From Stratiolaelaps scimitus (Eukaryota; Arthropoda; Arachnida; Mesostigmata; Laelapidae), in contig JABWDB010000002.1 of the NCBI GenBank assembly GCA_019614645.1, forward strand, positions 17,025,501-17,089,500: DNA of 64,000 nt, given 5' to 3'. The position numbers and the translations under genes were made by a program. Within the stretch, counting starts at the first letter, position 1; each line of letters opens with the position of its first letter. The notes under the pieces were generated by a model. The model searched no databases. It had not been told where the DNA came from and saw only the letters and a list, made by a program, of their open reading frames with translations. Below, piece by piece: positions 35,063 through 46,966 of this stretch.

Positions 35063-38000
35063 ATATATATATAGATTCGACTGTGGTGCAGTTTTCATGA
35101 GCAGCTTGAATTGCTTGTTTATGTGCATTGTCGATTTTTGAGAGAAAATTAGAGACTATTCCTGCAGCTTATTTATTCCAAAAAACATTCTCACTTCCGA
35201 GAACTCAAGCTTATACACGTATACGAGCATGAACAATCTGAAAAGAAAAATGGCCACAACTGTTCCCGCTGCCCAAGAACAAGGTCAATTATCAGCGGCT
35301 GCCTGTAGTAACGACTAGTGCTTTCCACCTCGTTCCATTTCACCTTGAACTCGGAGTCGAGTACAGTCGAGACCGGAGAGACAATGAGAGTGAGAGTTTA
35401 TGCCACCTCAGAGAGGCAGGGCAGGTTGTCGGATCTGCTTCTGAATCCCGCCCGATCCTCTGAATCCCGTCGACCTGTCGTCGCCTTGCAGCTTCGTCCT
35501 AGTTCGTAGTAAGACTGCAGGGAACAGAGCCGGCCAGACGGCCGGCTGGCCATGACAATAGCAATGTGTATATGCAGTCGTCGTCCCGCGAGTAACACTC
35601 TGGGGGGTATCATCAGGCAGGACGCGATGCAGGATGGAAACAGCCAAGGCAAGTCAAAAGCTACACCAGGAGTAACAGGACTGGATAGAGAAGAAGACAA
35701 CGCCGCACCACCACCACCACATGACGCTTGCTTGCTGGCTGGCTGGTTGATGCGCGTTAATTGCAAAAAGTCACCCGGCATCTACGACTGCGCAAACGAC
35801 CGGCGGAAAACTCTCGATGACTGGTTATCCGCCTGGTGGCCCACGCTGGGAACGATTACATTTTCGTTTAGAACAATGCTGGATGCTTTTTGCAATTTAT
35901 AAATACGAAGAATTCCGTACCTGCTCACGCCCTGCCAACGTCGATATATTTAGATAGTGACCGTTGTGGTGACGGCGACGGCGACGGCGGCAGCAGCCGT
36001 GTCAACGATAATAGTCACGAATACGAGAAGAAGAGCAGCAACGAGGATAACGAATCAATAGAAGCCATCAACAGTGGACTCGTTCGCCGTTGACGCGATA
36101 TGGCCTGAAATGCACTAGAGAGATGGAGATGGCTCCTTAAGTCAGAGCTTCGTGAAATGGCTTTGTTTACGTCTGGAGACGATAACATCGTTCTACCTTG
36201 CTTAAACTATATATTTACTATAGCAAGCCGATATATCTGGCCGCGTTACCGAAAAGAAGTTGTCGGCCAGTTGTGACCTTCAATCCGATCGGGAAACGGA
36301 ACAATCAATATGCATGCTAGCAGGGTGTATTGCAGGCGTCTGGATCTCTTTTTTTTGTTATTCTATCTATGCTCTCTGTACTGATTCATCGATTCGACAT
36401 GATTTTGTCTCCAATGAGCTAGAATGCTTCACATTGTTGTAAACGGTGGAGTCTTTGTAAACGTCGCCCATCTAAACCAACGCTACGACGTGGGCTTGCC
36501 TTAGACACCCAGGGCTTTCAGTAACCCTCGATTCATTCATCCATCATTCGCATCTCGCTCTAGAACAAGACGGCTATCTCTCTTTCATTATAGACCACTG
36601 CTGCTCGTCTATGCACCATTGGCCACAAGCAAGGGACGTTACGTGGGCATGGTGCGGAGAGGCCGAGAGGCAGGTCGCCGCCTGCGACGGAAGGAGCTAC
36701 AGCGAATGATAGTAAGATAGGGCGAGAGAGACAGACGGTCAGTCAGCCCCCGCGTAGCAACCCGACACGTTTGTCGCCAAGTGCATCAGAGAATTCGGGG
36801 CCGTCTCGAACTAGGGCCTCGCCGGCCAAACCTTGTTGGTCGAACGACGTTGACGGGACGTTGGGAGGCCGCTGAGGGGGCTGTGTGCGTTCGCGCGTAG
36901 GTGTTTGTGTGTACATATTGTATATGGCTCTCCGAGGCTGTCGATGATGTAGGCTCGTTAGTACGCTCGATGTCGTTGGAGGTGGCCACAGCCATTTCCG
37001 CGGCCGCAGCCGCGCCCTCATCGCTCCCGCCAAGACGCCCATATTGCCATGCTGCTTCAAGCTAAATACATAGGGTATGCACACACCACACACACACCCA
37101 CAAACAGACCACACATACACAAACGCTCACACACCATGTTACCTGGCTTAATTAATGAGCTGCCTTGTGCAGCCAACCGATGAGCATTAATGTGGTCTAG
37201 CCCTCTGGCCCGCTCTATCCTAACGGCTATCTCGCTATACCCTGAACGAGGCATCGTGCGCGGTTGCGACTCGTGGTGCTGGCTGGCGACACCGTCGCTT
37301 TCGGCACATTGCCAAGTTAGCAGCTAGCAGGAGCCGGTGGGAGCAGGCAGTTAGTTGTCGCCAATGCCAGGCGGCGACTTCGACGGCCTGCGAGCCGACC
37401 GGCCCGCCCAGGTGGCACGGGGGTAATGAGGAACAAGCGAACGAAACGGGGAAGAGGGAATATGTCCTGAAATAGCTCAGGAAACACGCCTCCCAATGCG
37501 AGGACGATTTGGAGATACAACGAAACACTGATGTTCGCAGAGATAGCGGACAAACCACTGGGTCAGCTGGATATCTCACTACTAGCTACAGCTACAACGA
37601 AGAATAACGAAGTGGGTGACGAAGCTTATGTACTATTCTGTATAATAATATGAATAATAACAACAATATAGCTACATTGAAAAATCTGCAAGCACAAGAG
37701 CGGACACCACGTGGAGATTAATACTCGGCTCGGTCCAACGAAGTTGACATTGACAAGAACGGCTGCCCTCGCTGTACTGAAGCTTGCAATCAATGCGGCG
37801 TCAGCCTATCTACGAAAGCATGCTTTGGGAAGTACCCTGTATAGCTGGAAATTAGGCTGTCACTGTACACGTGGCCACTGTGCCCAAAAATCAGTGTAAA
37901 GGACAACAGTGAACCGTGTTGACCGAAACGTGGCCCCCGTCAACGGTACATTTCAAAGGTCAGATGGTCCCTCATGGTTCCTGTGAAGGCTACTCTCTCA

Positions 38001-40225
38001 TCTGGTGCTGCTCGAAATGAATGGGCAATATCAAGTGCAGTACTTACCATTAGGGCGTTTGCATCTTTACGAGCAATTGCCCCTCCCCCCATATTCTCCG
38101 GTGACGAAGGTCTAGCGCCCTTTCGAACATCCTAGTTGAATAGATTTCCGCTTGATTGCTGCCGAATAGGCGATACAGATTGGCTTTTACGATGAAAGTG
38201 TGCCATTTTCACCAGCATCCAATGATGTCACTACCTCTAATCAGGTGCTCAGTTTGCATCGTTACAGGTGGGATCCGTCGAGTGTCTCGGATGCACGTAA
38301 GAGACACGATTCTACAATATAATATACAATAGATGTGAGAGAGAGATCTTGCCGTGCAATCGGGCCTATCGTGCGCGTACAGGATGGCCGACCTATTCTA
38401 TATGTCCGCGCAAGCAGAGCTACGCATTTTTAGCAATTTAATATTGTCATCAGTTCGCTGTTCATCACGCTCTCATTGGTTCGTCCCACGGTCGACCAAT
38501 GGAGTATTTACAATAATATTCGTAGCCTTTTTCCTGGCCGTACTACTCCGACTACTACAATACTACAACGGTGACTACTATTACGGCGACAATTCTAAAC
38601 CTGTCGTTTATTCGCCGTTGTTGCACCTCGTGGATTTCGGAGATCGAACGAGCTTCCGTTCTTTGTTGTCGTCTTCGCGCCAGGAAGGACCAGGAAGAGC
38701 TAAGCTGGGTCGTATTTCACTATCGGCAGGCGGCCGCTGTGGGTTTGGCCCGGCCCCAGCTCTCCCGTCTCCCCTGCAGGCCCACCGGCCAGCCTAGCCC
38801 GTCGGTTTAGGCAGATACCGACACCCATCGTCCTGAGACCACTCGTACACAGGACACTCACGAGCGCCTGCCGCGGCCGCTGCCCTCGGAGGCAAGTAAT
38901 GCTGCCACTAGTGCGGGCATTTATCTTGCGCGAAGACAGGAACGGACGCGTTCGTCTTTGCTTCTCTGCCAGCGCTGCTTCGAGCCGGAGGTGAGGTTAC
39001 GGCAGCAGCCGCGGCTCCACCAGACTCGGTGTCTAAAAGGCTTCCCATGTCGTCCGCTGTCGTCTGCTGGCATGCGTCACTGGGCCACTGCTCGAGCTAG
39101 ATCCCGGTCGGCCTGACTCCGAACTAACCCCCGAACGAAACGAATCCGAACGGGAAGACCTAGGGGGCTTCTTCGAGGAGACGGCCGCCGGCCTTTTGCC
39201 TCTGCTGGCTCCCCCTCTGCCTCGGGAGAGGATAATGGGGAGCAGGCTACTGCTGATGCTTCTGTGGCGGCGGTGGCAGCGGCGAGCGTACGACGTGCGG
39301 TAGTCTCGACTTTCTCGCCTGCAGTGTTTCAGTTCGACCGTCGAACCTGTTCAATATGTACCACGGGCGGCACACACTGCTGGGTTCCCGCCAGTTCACC
39401 TCAATGCGGCGGCGGCGGCGGCGGCTAGAGAACTTAGGATGTGCCTCTCGAATTTTTACCTCCATCTGACCGGTCCCACGTGACGCTGTTTCACTGTATC
39501 CGTTTTGGCGTAGTCGTTCCACTACTGAGCTGCTGGCCAACTTAAACGATGTTAGGTGTATCCCTCCAACTCGTTTGAAGTTATTAGCAGTTTAACCGTA
39601 TAGAACAACCCGCTTGTTTCAAAGACAACGACAATTAGATGCACGTACGCACACCGACAAAGACAAATGTTGATCAGTAATGAAACGCACTGGATAATTA
39701 GAAGTAGCTATGATTTTTTTTCAATGCAGAGCGATATTAAGTTCTACGTGGTTGTGAACGTGCTTGTGTAAGTTAGATGTTTCAACACTGATTGGCTGAA
39801 ACAAAGTACTGAGAAGTGGTTTCCTTCGAGGGCCATATGTTAACGCTTCAAAAGGCAGTGTCCACCTTGAACGAACACTTACATTGAACAATCGCGGAAT
39901 CTCACGATGCAACAATTGATGAATCATCCTTAAGAATCAATCCCGGAGCTATATATGACACTTATCTGGAATTCCAGTCGCCGATATCAGTGGCCGCTAA
40001 CCTACAATACAATTATAGAAACTATGAAAATCAGTGGACAACAGACGATACGCCTCGAACGTGCCCCTTGAAGGTTTTCCACCTGATCTAAATCGGACGA
40101 AACCGACTGATAAAGGCCACGTATTCTTGGATAGCAAAGAAAGACTGATTATCGATTTTCATCGCCCTTGTCCACAATTCAAAAGTTACTCAATAGGCCT
40201 TCTCGGAGTCAATAGGCTTCGTCTC
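35063..40225. other. No gene recognised; several GC-rich patches
   Basis: GC-rich patches at about 35320-36110, 36600-37560 and 38350-39540 have overlapping frames on both strands (for example 35398-35781 minus, 36743-37120 minus, 38354-38797 plus) and triplet runs, including (GGC)n at 39406-39425 and ACC near 35709-35720. None shows a recognisable domain. The AT-richer parts between them hold nothing I can support. Since a probable terminal exon lies just right of this stretch on the minus strand, it would be downstream of that gene. Confidence 0.4.
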
Positions 40226-40515
40226 TCACGTGCGAGTTAGCAGGGTCTTCCTCGTGCGGCCATCGAGCTGGCTGTAGTGGTTGTCCCTGTACGAGTATGC
40301 GGGTGAGTCGTGGAGGAAATCACGGTTGTTGGAGCACCCTCGCTCTACTCCGTCGACGCTTTGGCATCGGCCCTGTGCTCCGTTTGGCATCCCGTCTAAT
40401 CCGTATGCCGGTCCAGGCCTTCCTGTCCTAATTAACGCTCCTCCTGTGCGCACATCCACAGCAGGCGCTCCACGAAGGCGTTCTTCATTATACAACCGCC
40501 ACCGCCTCCTCTGCG
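40226..40515 (-). CDS. Probable terminal coding exon, unknown protein
   Basis: Minus strand. The frame runs from an acceptor-like CCTCGACGTCCCCAG (exon begins at 40515) to a TGA at 40228-40226, about 96 codons. The last 31 codons use G or C at the third position 25 times, and the residues (SPAYSYRDNHYSQLDGRTRK, ending TLLTRT) are well mixed, hydrophilic and Tyr-rich, like the cytoplasmic tail of a membrane or signalling protein; the family is not recognised. The first two bases of the exon would complete a codon from the previous exon. The upstream exon is not identified and I saw no AATAAA downstream. A competing plus frame (40281-40550) reads the complement and is less convincing. Function unknown. 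Confidence 0.35.
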
Positions 40516-40758
40516 CTGGGGACGTCGAGGGCAATGTTTGTGCAAAATGACTCTTTCAACGCGACCGACGGGCCACAGCCGAAGGAAAGATGTCAACGCA
40601 TTTCCAATTAACATGGGATCCAGTACCTGGTGTATTCCCCAATTAACTTTCCACCACGGGCAGGTAAGCCACCTTTACGATGTCGGTTCAGATATTGTAG
40701 GTCAAATGCTGGTAGTGGGAGCGTGAGAGAATAAGCGAGAAGGCTCCACGAACATCCA

Positions 40759-40791
<33 letters not shown>

Positions 40792-41929
40792 CTGTATAAT
40801 CACAGAGAGATATGCAGAAGAAACGACTAAGTGGTCCCTTAGACCCGACGAATAAATTTGGTGTGACGGTCATATGAAGTGTATACATGCCTACCTAGTA
40901 ACTATAATAAATTAATCTGAGGACTTCATCGAGGTTTGCTATGAGGGCCAGACAGAAAAAATACAATCAATTGGCTTATAACCATGACGTGCACAGACGA
41001 ATATATCTGTCATGGCAGCGTGGGCCGCAATAGTTTCTTATCATCTCGATTTTGAACATTCTATCAAGAAACTTCTTCTGAATCGAATAAGCTGAAGAGC
41101 CGTGATTGTTTTTTTTTTTAAAACGGTGCTCTACACCGTAACTCACAATTCCAGATAATACTCATGAAGCGAGCGAGTGATTTATGACCTGAAAAGGGAT
41201 TTTGCATAGATTTGATCGTGGTACACCGGGTTAAGTAGTAAGAACAGACGGTCGACGGAAGACAGACGGTCGTGGGTCGGCAAGCCCAAACATTCAATAT
41301 ATAAGCAGACCCAACACAATTTCTTTTCGTATAATCCTACACGAAGTATTGTGAGTGTGTGTGTGTGTATGTGCGTGTGTTGGTGAGTAATGCAAGGTCC
41401 CTGTAAGCCGATCAGTGGCGAAAAACTAGACGACTGTGCGACAAAAATGCTGAATGAGTACTCCGAGAATACGTTGAGCCCCCCATCTACCATAGTTTTC
41501 CTTTTCGTATGGCCTTGAAATTATGTGGCCTTCGTTTCTTTTCAATAGTGAAAAGGCAGCTCTAGCGTTCGTAGACAAGAACTAGCAAACGGACTCGGAG
41601 TAATAATAGAAGCGGTGCCGCAGGGTAGGCTCATGATTCGAAGAGAGACGGTCTGGCCTCACTTTGATTCGATGACTAGACTCCTGAGCACCACGATGGG
41701 GTGGCGGCGGCAGCGGCGTGACAGACTCTGAGGATCAGCGCCAAAGATCAACCGCACAGGTTCTAGAATCCAGAAACAACGAAAATGAGAATAGAAGCTT
41801 ACGAGTCAGATCAGGACGAAATAATATGCTCGAAGACAACAAAGCGCACATGCTGATTTGTACTAGCGGGCACAAACAGGGTTCCTATACTTTGCCTCAT
41901 TAGAGCAGACCACGATACAATCCTTAACG
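40516..41929. other. No gene recognised; probable intron
   Basis: Holds a (TA)n run at 40764-40791 and a GT run at 41354-41369. If the exon at 40226-40515 is real, this is its upstream intron. Confidence 0.45.
40764..40791. repeat. (TA)n microsatellite, 28 bp
   Basis: Pure alternating TA. Confidence 0.95.
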
Positions 41930-43663
41930 CTTGCCAAGCTTGATTTTCGCAATGCCTTCAACACGGTCCGTCGAGATCTCGTTCTGCGGGAGGTTGCTGA
42001 GCACGTCCCTGGGCTCTTCCCTCTGGTCGACCTGGCCTATCGTGGTCCCTCCCATCTGATCATGGACAACGCCGTCATCAGCTCAGAGTGCGGGGTCCAG
42101 CAGGGGGACCCGCTGGGCCCAGCCCTCTTCTGCCTGGCCCTCCGGCCCCTCGCTGTGTCCCTCCAGTCGCGTCTGCGGCTGTGGTACATGGACGACGGAA
42201 CGTTGGCAGGTGATCCGGCGACCGTCGCCTCCGACGTTCAGCGAGTACTCGACTACGAGGGGCGCAGCGGCCTCGCCCTCAACCCCACTAAGTGCGAGAT
42301 CTTCTCTTTGGACGCGCAGCTCGACCTCCAGCGGTCGCTCCCAGGATGCCGTCTCACTCAGAGGTTGTCCCTCGAGCTCGTCGGCTCCCCTCTCACGGAC
42401 GAGGCCATCCGGCCGCTATTGGACCGTTGCCTCGAGAGGACGGCCGTGATGCTCGACCGACTGCCCCTGTTATCGGCTCACCAGGGGCTGTTCCTCCTTC
42501 GGTCCTGTTTCTCGGCGGCACGCATGCAGCACTTGCTTAGGACATGCCCGGCCGGCACTGAGGCTTCAGCCCTTCACGATTATGACGACATGGTGTTGGA
42601 CGCGCTGACGACGATCCTGAACCTCCAGCTCCCTCCGGAGGCGGCGTCGCAGGCTACCCTTCCAGTCCGCTTCGGGGGCCTCGGCATTCTCAGTGTTCGC
42701 CGCTTGGCCGACGTTTGCTACGCCGCGTCGCTCACGGCGGTTGCCGACTTGGTCGCTACAGTCCTCCCCCCCGAGGCGCTCGCCCACTTCTCCGCCTCCC
42801 AGGAAGCTGCCCTTGACCAGACGGGCGCCCGCGCTCGGGTCCCTCCGGACAAACAGAGCAAGCAGCGGGCATGGTCCGATGCCCTGCACCAGGAGCTGCG
42901 GGACTCCCTCCTGGCCTCTGCGCCACACGCTGCTGACCAAGCTCGCCTCCGGGCTGTCGACAGGCCTGGTGCGGGGGCGTGGCTCCACGCGCTGCCCTCC
43001 TCGTCCCTTGGTACTGCTCTAGACGATCGCTCCCTCCGCTTCTGTGTGGGCCTTCGCCTCGGGGCCCCTGTAGTTGCGGCCCACAGCTGCGAGCGTTGCG
43101 GGGACCCCGTCGCAACGAATGGCCATCACGGTCTCTCGTGCGAACGCAGCGCCGGTCGCCATCCGCGACACACGATGCTTAATGACACGCTCGTGAGGGC
43201 CCTCCACTCCGCCGGTATTCCTTGCACAAGGGAGCCACAGGGCCTCGACACCTCTGACGGCCGCCGCCCTGACGGCCTCACCCTTGTCCCCTTCCATCGA
43301 GGGCAGCACCTGGTTTGGGACGGCACTGTGGTTGACACTCTAGCACCCTCTTATGTCAACCACTGTGCAACCATCCCCGGTTACGCAGTAGCGCGTGCGG
43401 AACGGGCAAAGCTAAGGAAGTACGCCGCTCTCCAAGCAACCCACCTGTTTTCCCCCCTTGCCTTTGAGACCTTGGGCGGGCACGGCCCTCTCACTGCGAA
43501 CTTCCTCGAGGGGGTCTACCATAGGCTGATCCGCGCCACCGGGGACAAGCGCGCTGGCTCTTTCCTCCTGCAGCGCCTGTCCCTCGCCGTGCAGAGAGGC
43601 AATGCCATCGCCTTGCTCGGGACATTGTCGTCCTCACCCCCCCCCCCCCCCCATAATCCCTAG
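41930..43663 (+). CDS. Reverse transcriptase / restriction-like endonuclease polyprotein, N-terminally truncated
   Basis: 578 codons including the stop, open without a break; the first Met is at 42062 but homology begins before it. In order: RT motif A KLDFRNAFNTVRRD (41936-41977); motif B CGVQQGDPLGPALF; catalytic motif C WYMDDGTLAG (Met-numbered residues 41-50, YMDD in place of the FADD common in LINEs); LALNPTKCEIFS (residues 71-82); thumb region; a CCHC knuckle C343-x2-C346-x8-H355-x4-C360; then RHPRH, RPD (402-404) and WDGTVVD with Asp 420, and a later AERAKLRKY. CCHC followed by R-P-D and a downstream Asp is the C-terminal endonuclease of R2-like elements, which nicks target DNA so the RT can prime on it. 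The N-terminal DNA-binding part and the RT fingers are missing, so this copy cannot act alone. The C-terminus runs through 16 consecutive C bases (43637-43652) and may be frame-shifted there. Confidence 0.85.
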   Translation, partial: LAKLDFRNAFNTVRRDLVLREVAEHVPGLFPLVDLAYRGPSHLIMDNAVISSECGVQQGDPLGPALFCLALRPLAVSLQSRLRLWYMDDGTLAGDPATVASDVQRVLDYEGRSGLALNPTKCEIFSLDAQLDLQRSLPGCRLTQRLSLELVGSPLTDEAIRPLLDRCLERTAVMLDRLPLLSAHQGLFLLRSCFSAARMQHLLRTCPAGTEASALHDYDDMVLDALTTILNLQLPPEAASQATLPVRFGGLGILSVRRLADVCYAASLTAVADLVATVLPPEALAHFSASQEAALDQTGARARVPPDKQSKQRAWSDALHQELRDSLLASAPHAADQARLRAVDRPGAGAWLHALPSSSLGTALDDRSLRFCVGLRLGAPVVAAHSCERCGDPVATNGHHGLSCERSAGRHPRHTMLNDTLVRALHSAGIPCTREPQGLDTSDGRRPDGLTLVPFHRGQHLVWDGTVVDTLAPSYVNHCATIPGYAVARAERAKLRKYAALQATHLFSPLAFETLGGHGPLTANFLEGVYHRLIRATGDKRAGSFLLQRLSLAVQRGNAIALLGTLSSSPPPPPHNP

Positions 43664-43700
43664 AAATCCCGCCCTACTGTATGTTTGAATAAATAGTATG
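41930..43700 (+). mobile_element. 5'-truncated non-LTR retrotransposon with restriction-like endonuclease
   Basis: The element starts inside the reverse transcriptase domain (usable sequence from about 41930) and ends shortly after the stop at 43663. A short 3' tail carries AATAAA (43688-43693), with no poly-A run and no target-site duplication that I can find. Its base composition is far more GC-rich than the flanks. 5' truncation at reverse transcription is typical of non-LTR elements. The reading frame is unbroken, so the insertion is probably young. Confidence 0.85.
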
Positions 43701-43924
43701 AATTTCAGCAACAACACTAGGCACGGATGCTACTTCAGAATGAGTGCCCGTTGGCACGTTAATGCCTTTAGTTAGCCGGATATGAGCAAGCCACCCTCAG
43801 AAACCTCTCAGAGTCAATGCAGTTGCATCAGGCATGTGGGGACCAAATTGCCGAGTGTCGGATATAACGCACAGGAAACGAAACAGTCACAGCGCGGGGC
43901 CAAAGGCACCCGCGCGATCTGCAA
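43701..43924. other. No gene recognised
   Basis: Flank between the retrotransposon and the next SINE-like repeat; nothing supported. Confidence 0.5.
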
Positions 43925-44030
43925 TAACCAGCTGAGTCCCAGCTGGTGATCGAACCCAAGACATGTGTCCTTCTCAAATACCCTTGCTCATTGAGCACAA
44001 ACGCTGAGCCAAGGTATTATATAGCACCAT
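43925..44030 (-). mobile_element. tRNA-like SINE, family D
   Basis: On the minus strand a box A-like CTTGGCTCAGCGTTTG is followed by box B GGGTTCGATCACC (complement at 43946-43958). The first part contains a partial repeat of itself (TGCTCAATGAGCAAGGG), and the segment after box B contains CCAGCTG/CAGCTGG arms (43928-43946). No complete cloverleaf. One copy only was found, so the family call rests on the promoter boxes. Confidence 0.35.
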
Positions 44031-45564
44031 ATAAAACTACATAGACACATTTCCACAAAGCGTTCTGATACAACTAGTTCAACGGTACTCGTATGCGTGT
44101 CTATCCAGTCGATCTAGACGGCGTGTGCACGCCTAGCCAGCATCACTCAACATTCACTACCTGTCTATATGTCTTCGAAGGCTGAAACGAGCGAGGGAGA
44201 AAATGCATCCTGTAATAGCCAGGCCAGCCTTCTCTATTCCGTGTACGTCTCCTGATGGGCCTCCTCCACTGTCTAACGCTCACCAATGAATAAGGCGATG
44301 TGTACGAGCTGTAGGGACGCATCCTGGCGGGACAACGCGCATTGGCGCTCCCTTCTACCCGTTCCTGAGAATTCAATAGACGTCGCTCAAAACGAAAAAT
44401 TGCGGAAACCCCTCCATTCATAAGCCCAACGCAGAGCGTTTCGGCTCGTTTCTAGCCGCTCATCTAAGCGTTTTCGTTCAGTAGATCGCCACTGCAAAGA
44501 AGGTGAGCCATAGGGCGTACACTGAATATAAATTATATTCACAGATGGATGCTCGCGCACTAGCTGATGCGAGGGCAGCTTGAAGATGGGACGGGCAAAG
44601 GGTTCTCTCGTTCGCACGCGTCGGGTGCAGTAAGAGAGCTTCTTCAGTTAACTAAACTCTCGCTAAACTCACGGACGTCCTCTTCCTCTGGGCATAGCCG
44701 ACTCAAGCAACTCAGCGTCGTCGCAACGAGTTTAGACGAATACAATCACCGTCGCCTTCGCTTCTGGCCCAGGCTTCTGATGCCCGAACGAACCGGGAAG
44801 CTGTTTGCCAATGGCAACTACTCTGCGCGCAGACGAGAATCGGCGCGGATTTAAGCTGAAGGAAACATCGGCAAGATGCACATAATGACACTAGCTGTTT
44901 GTTGCGGATGCCGAAGGTGCATCTACATAATTTGTATTGTAGTTTCTTTTCGCGGCGGGCGAAACCTGTTAGCACCAATACCTTCGCAAAGTTTCCATTG
45001 ATAAAGAGCAACTATATCAAACGTTAGTGCGACTTCTTGGTTTGGCTTATTCATTCGGGACGTCTCTGAACGTCGGTCAACTTTTTGTATTCAAGCTTAA
45101 GTAATTGATACTTTTATGCTCGTACAGTATGTGCGACTGATTGAACTCGTAAAATATTGAAGGGTACTGTCCCGACGCTTGTGATTCAAAACCACAATTG
45201 AGAGCTCCCGTACTTCGCGGTTCAACGCTATTGTGTTAATTAATTCGGAGGGAACAAGTTCAAGTCGAAACTGTGTGAGTTTACTATGCTTGTCACGCAT
45301 CGACATCATCAGTCGGGGGTGTCCAAGTGGGAATCCTTTGTTCCATTGCTGGTATTGTATTAAAGAAACCGGACTGCTGACGCCACCCGAAGCGGAAATT
45401 AATAGGTAATTAAAGGGGTCGTAAACGGAGTACACTTGCGCATGAGCGTGTTTTGCCATACCATAAAGAATCACACCGTTCTATAACAACTTTAAGGTGC
45501 CACCCACTCGAATCACTGTGTCTCGTTCGATAGCATTTCGGTGTCTTGAACTGCAGATCGATGG

Positions 45565-45600
45565 CTATTGTACACTGCTGTACAATAGCAGTGTACAGCA
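45565..45600. repeat. Three overlapping, mutually exclusive hairpins
   Basis: Perfect arms at 45565-45574 with 45579-45588 (10 bp, loop 4), at 45569-45579 with 45587-45597 (11 bp, loop 7), and at 45576-45584 with 45592-45600 (9 bp, loop 7). All three use the same 36 bases, so only one can form at a time. Confidence 0.9.
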
Positions 45601-46931
45601 GAATTCCGTCGTTCTCTCTGCCGACCGTGTCAAGGTGATACATATTTTTAGCGAAGCGAAGTCATTCGGGGTGGATCCGAGTGGCGGGGCCGCTCTGCGT
45701 GGCGCCGACTGCCGAAGACTCCACCGTTACTTGACTCGCCTCGCCTTCTATCCGCCGGGATCCCACCGTTGGATAGGCAAACCATAGTGGGTATTTGCAT
45801 AACGACATCCTGGAAGTCCCCGATGAAGGAGTGAAGGGCTACAGAGATCATTCGCGACGATGACGTACAGCTGCCGAGGAGCCTAAGAAATGCTGGATGG
45901 AGTCCGTTGCTGCTACCACGCCAGCGTCATGCACTCGCCGAGTCGGGCTGGATAAGAGACATATGAACGAGCAAGACGCTCGTAACGAGCGGCTCACGAT
46001 TGAGAGAAGCGAAACGGCAGGGAAAAAGGGAAAGTCTTTCCATTTCTTCCAGGTTTTTTTTCCTCTTGTGAGGATTATCCATATTCTTATTAACTTCGGC
46101 GTGCGTCTCTTACAGCGCGGCAAGAGCTCAGGACGGGGGGACTCTGCCTGCGACCGTGCAGGAATAAATAGGCACTAGTGCAGTCCTTGTATCTTGTCTG
46201 TGGGAGCTCAGTAATGATCCATGTTTCGAATGATCGTATAGCGTTTACAGAATCCCAACTCACCGTATCCATTTCGCTGTATCCTGGAGCGTGATGCAAA
46301 TGCAGCTGTATAATGCGAAGGACAACGCGGAAGCTGGATCCAGTATCGAATCTTAATCAGTCTTGTTTTGATGAAATTCACTGTATTCAGCCTCTATACG
46401 ACGTAGCTACATTGCACCTTGTGAGATATTCACGCCCTGGGCAGCAGCCAATAGACTCTCACCAGTATTATAGCTATTCCCGTTCAACTATTATACTTGC
46501 TAACGCTATCACCGGTGCGTCTATGCATTATCCCTACCGAGTTCCTCTCCTACGAGATCACTTGTTTAGTACACGACCACAATCATCAATCGTCGTCTGC
46601 CGGCTTCCAGCGAAGGTGAACGCACCCTGCACGTTGGTGTGCATGTTTCGCTACACCAACCACCAGTGTCGATCCCGTAGACTGTGAAGCCGAAGCCTCG
46701 CTTATTTCACATGACAGAACCCGGTAACGGGTGACCTCGTTAACGCTATTAGTGAACAATAGCAGTTATGCACACATTACAAAATGATGAAGAGTTAATT
46801 CCACATACGTAATGGCAACACAACGTTTCTAAACATCTCTGACTCCGTGAGTTTTGGCCCGAACAAACTATGTAGTCTTCTATTGTAATCTGAATGAAAG
46901 AGCATTTAGAACTCTCCCTCATAAATATACG

Positions 46932-46935
<4 letters not shown>

Positions 46936-46962
<27 letters not shown>
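46936..46962. repeat. (TA)n microsatellite, 27 bp
   Basis: Pure alternating TA. Confidence 0.95.

Positions 46963-46966
<4 letters not shown>

Noticed and set aside
41596..41627. GVIIEAVPQG on the plus strand, recalling RT motif B just left of the retroelement.
   Set aside because: Followed at once by a stop, with no neighbouring RT motif, so probably chance.
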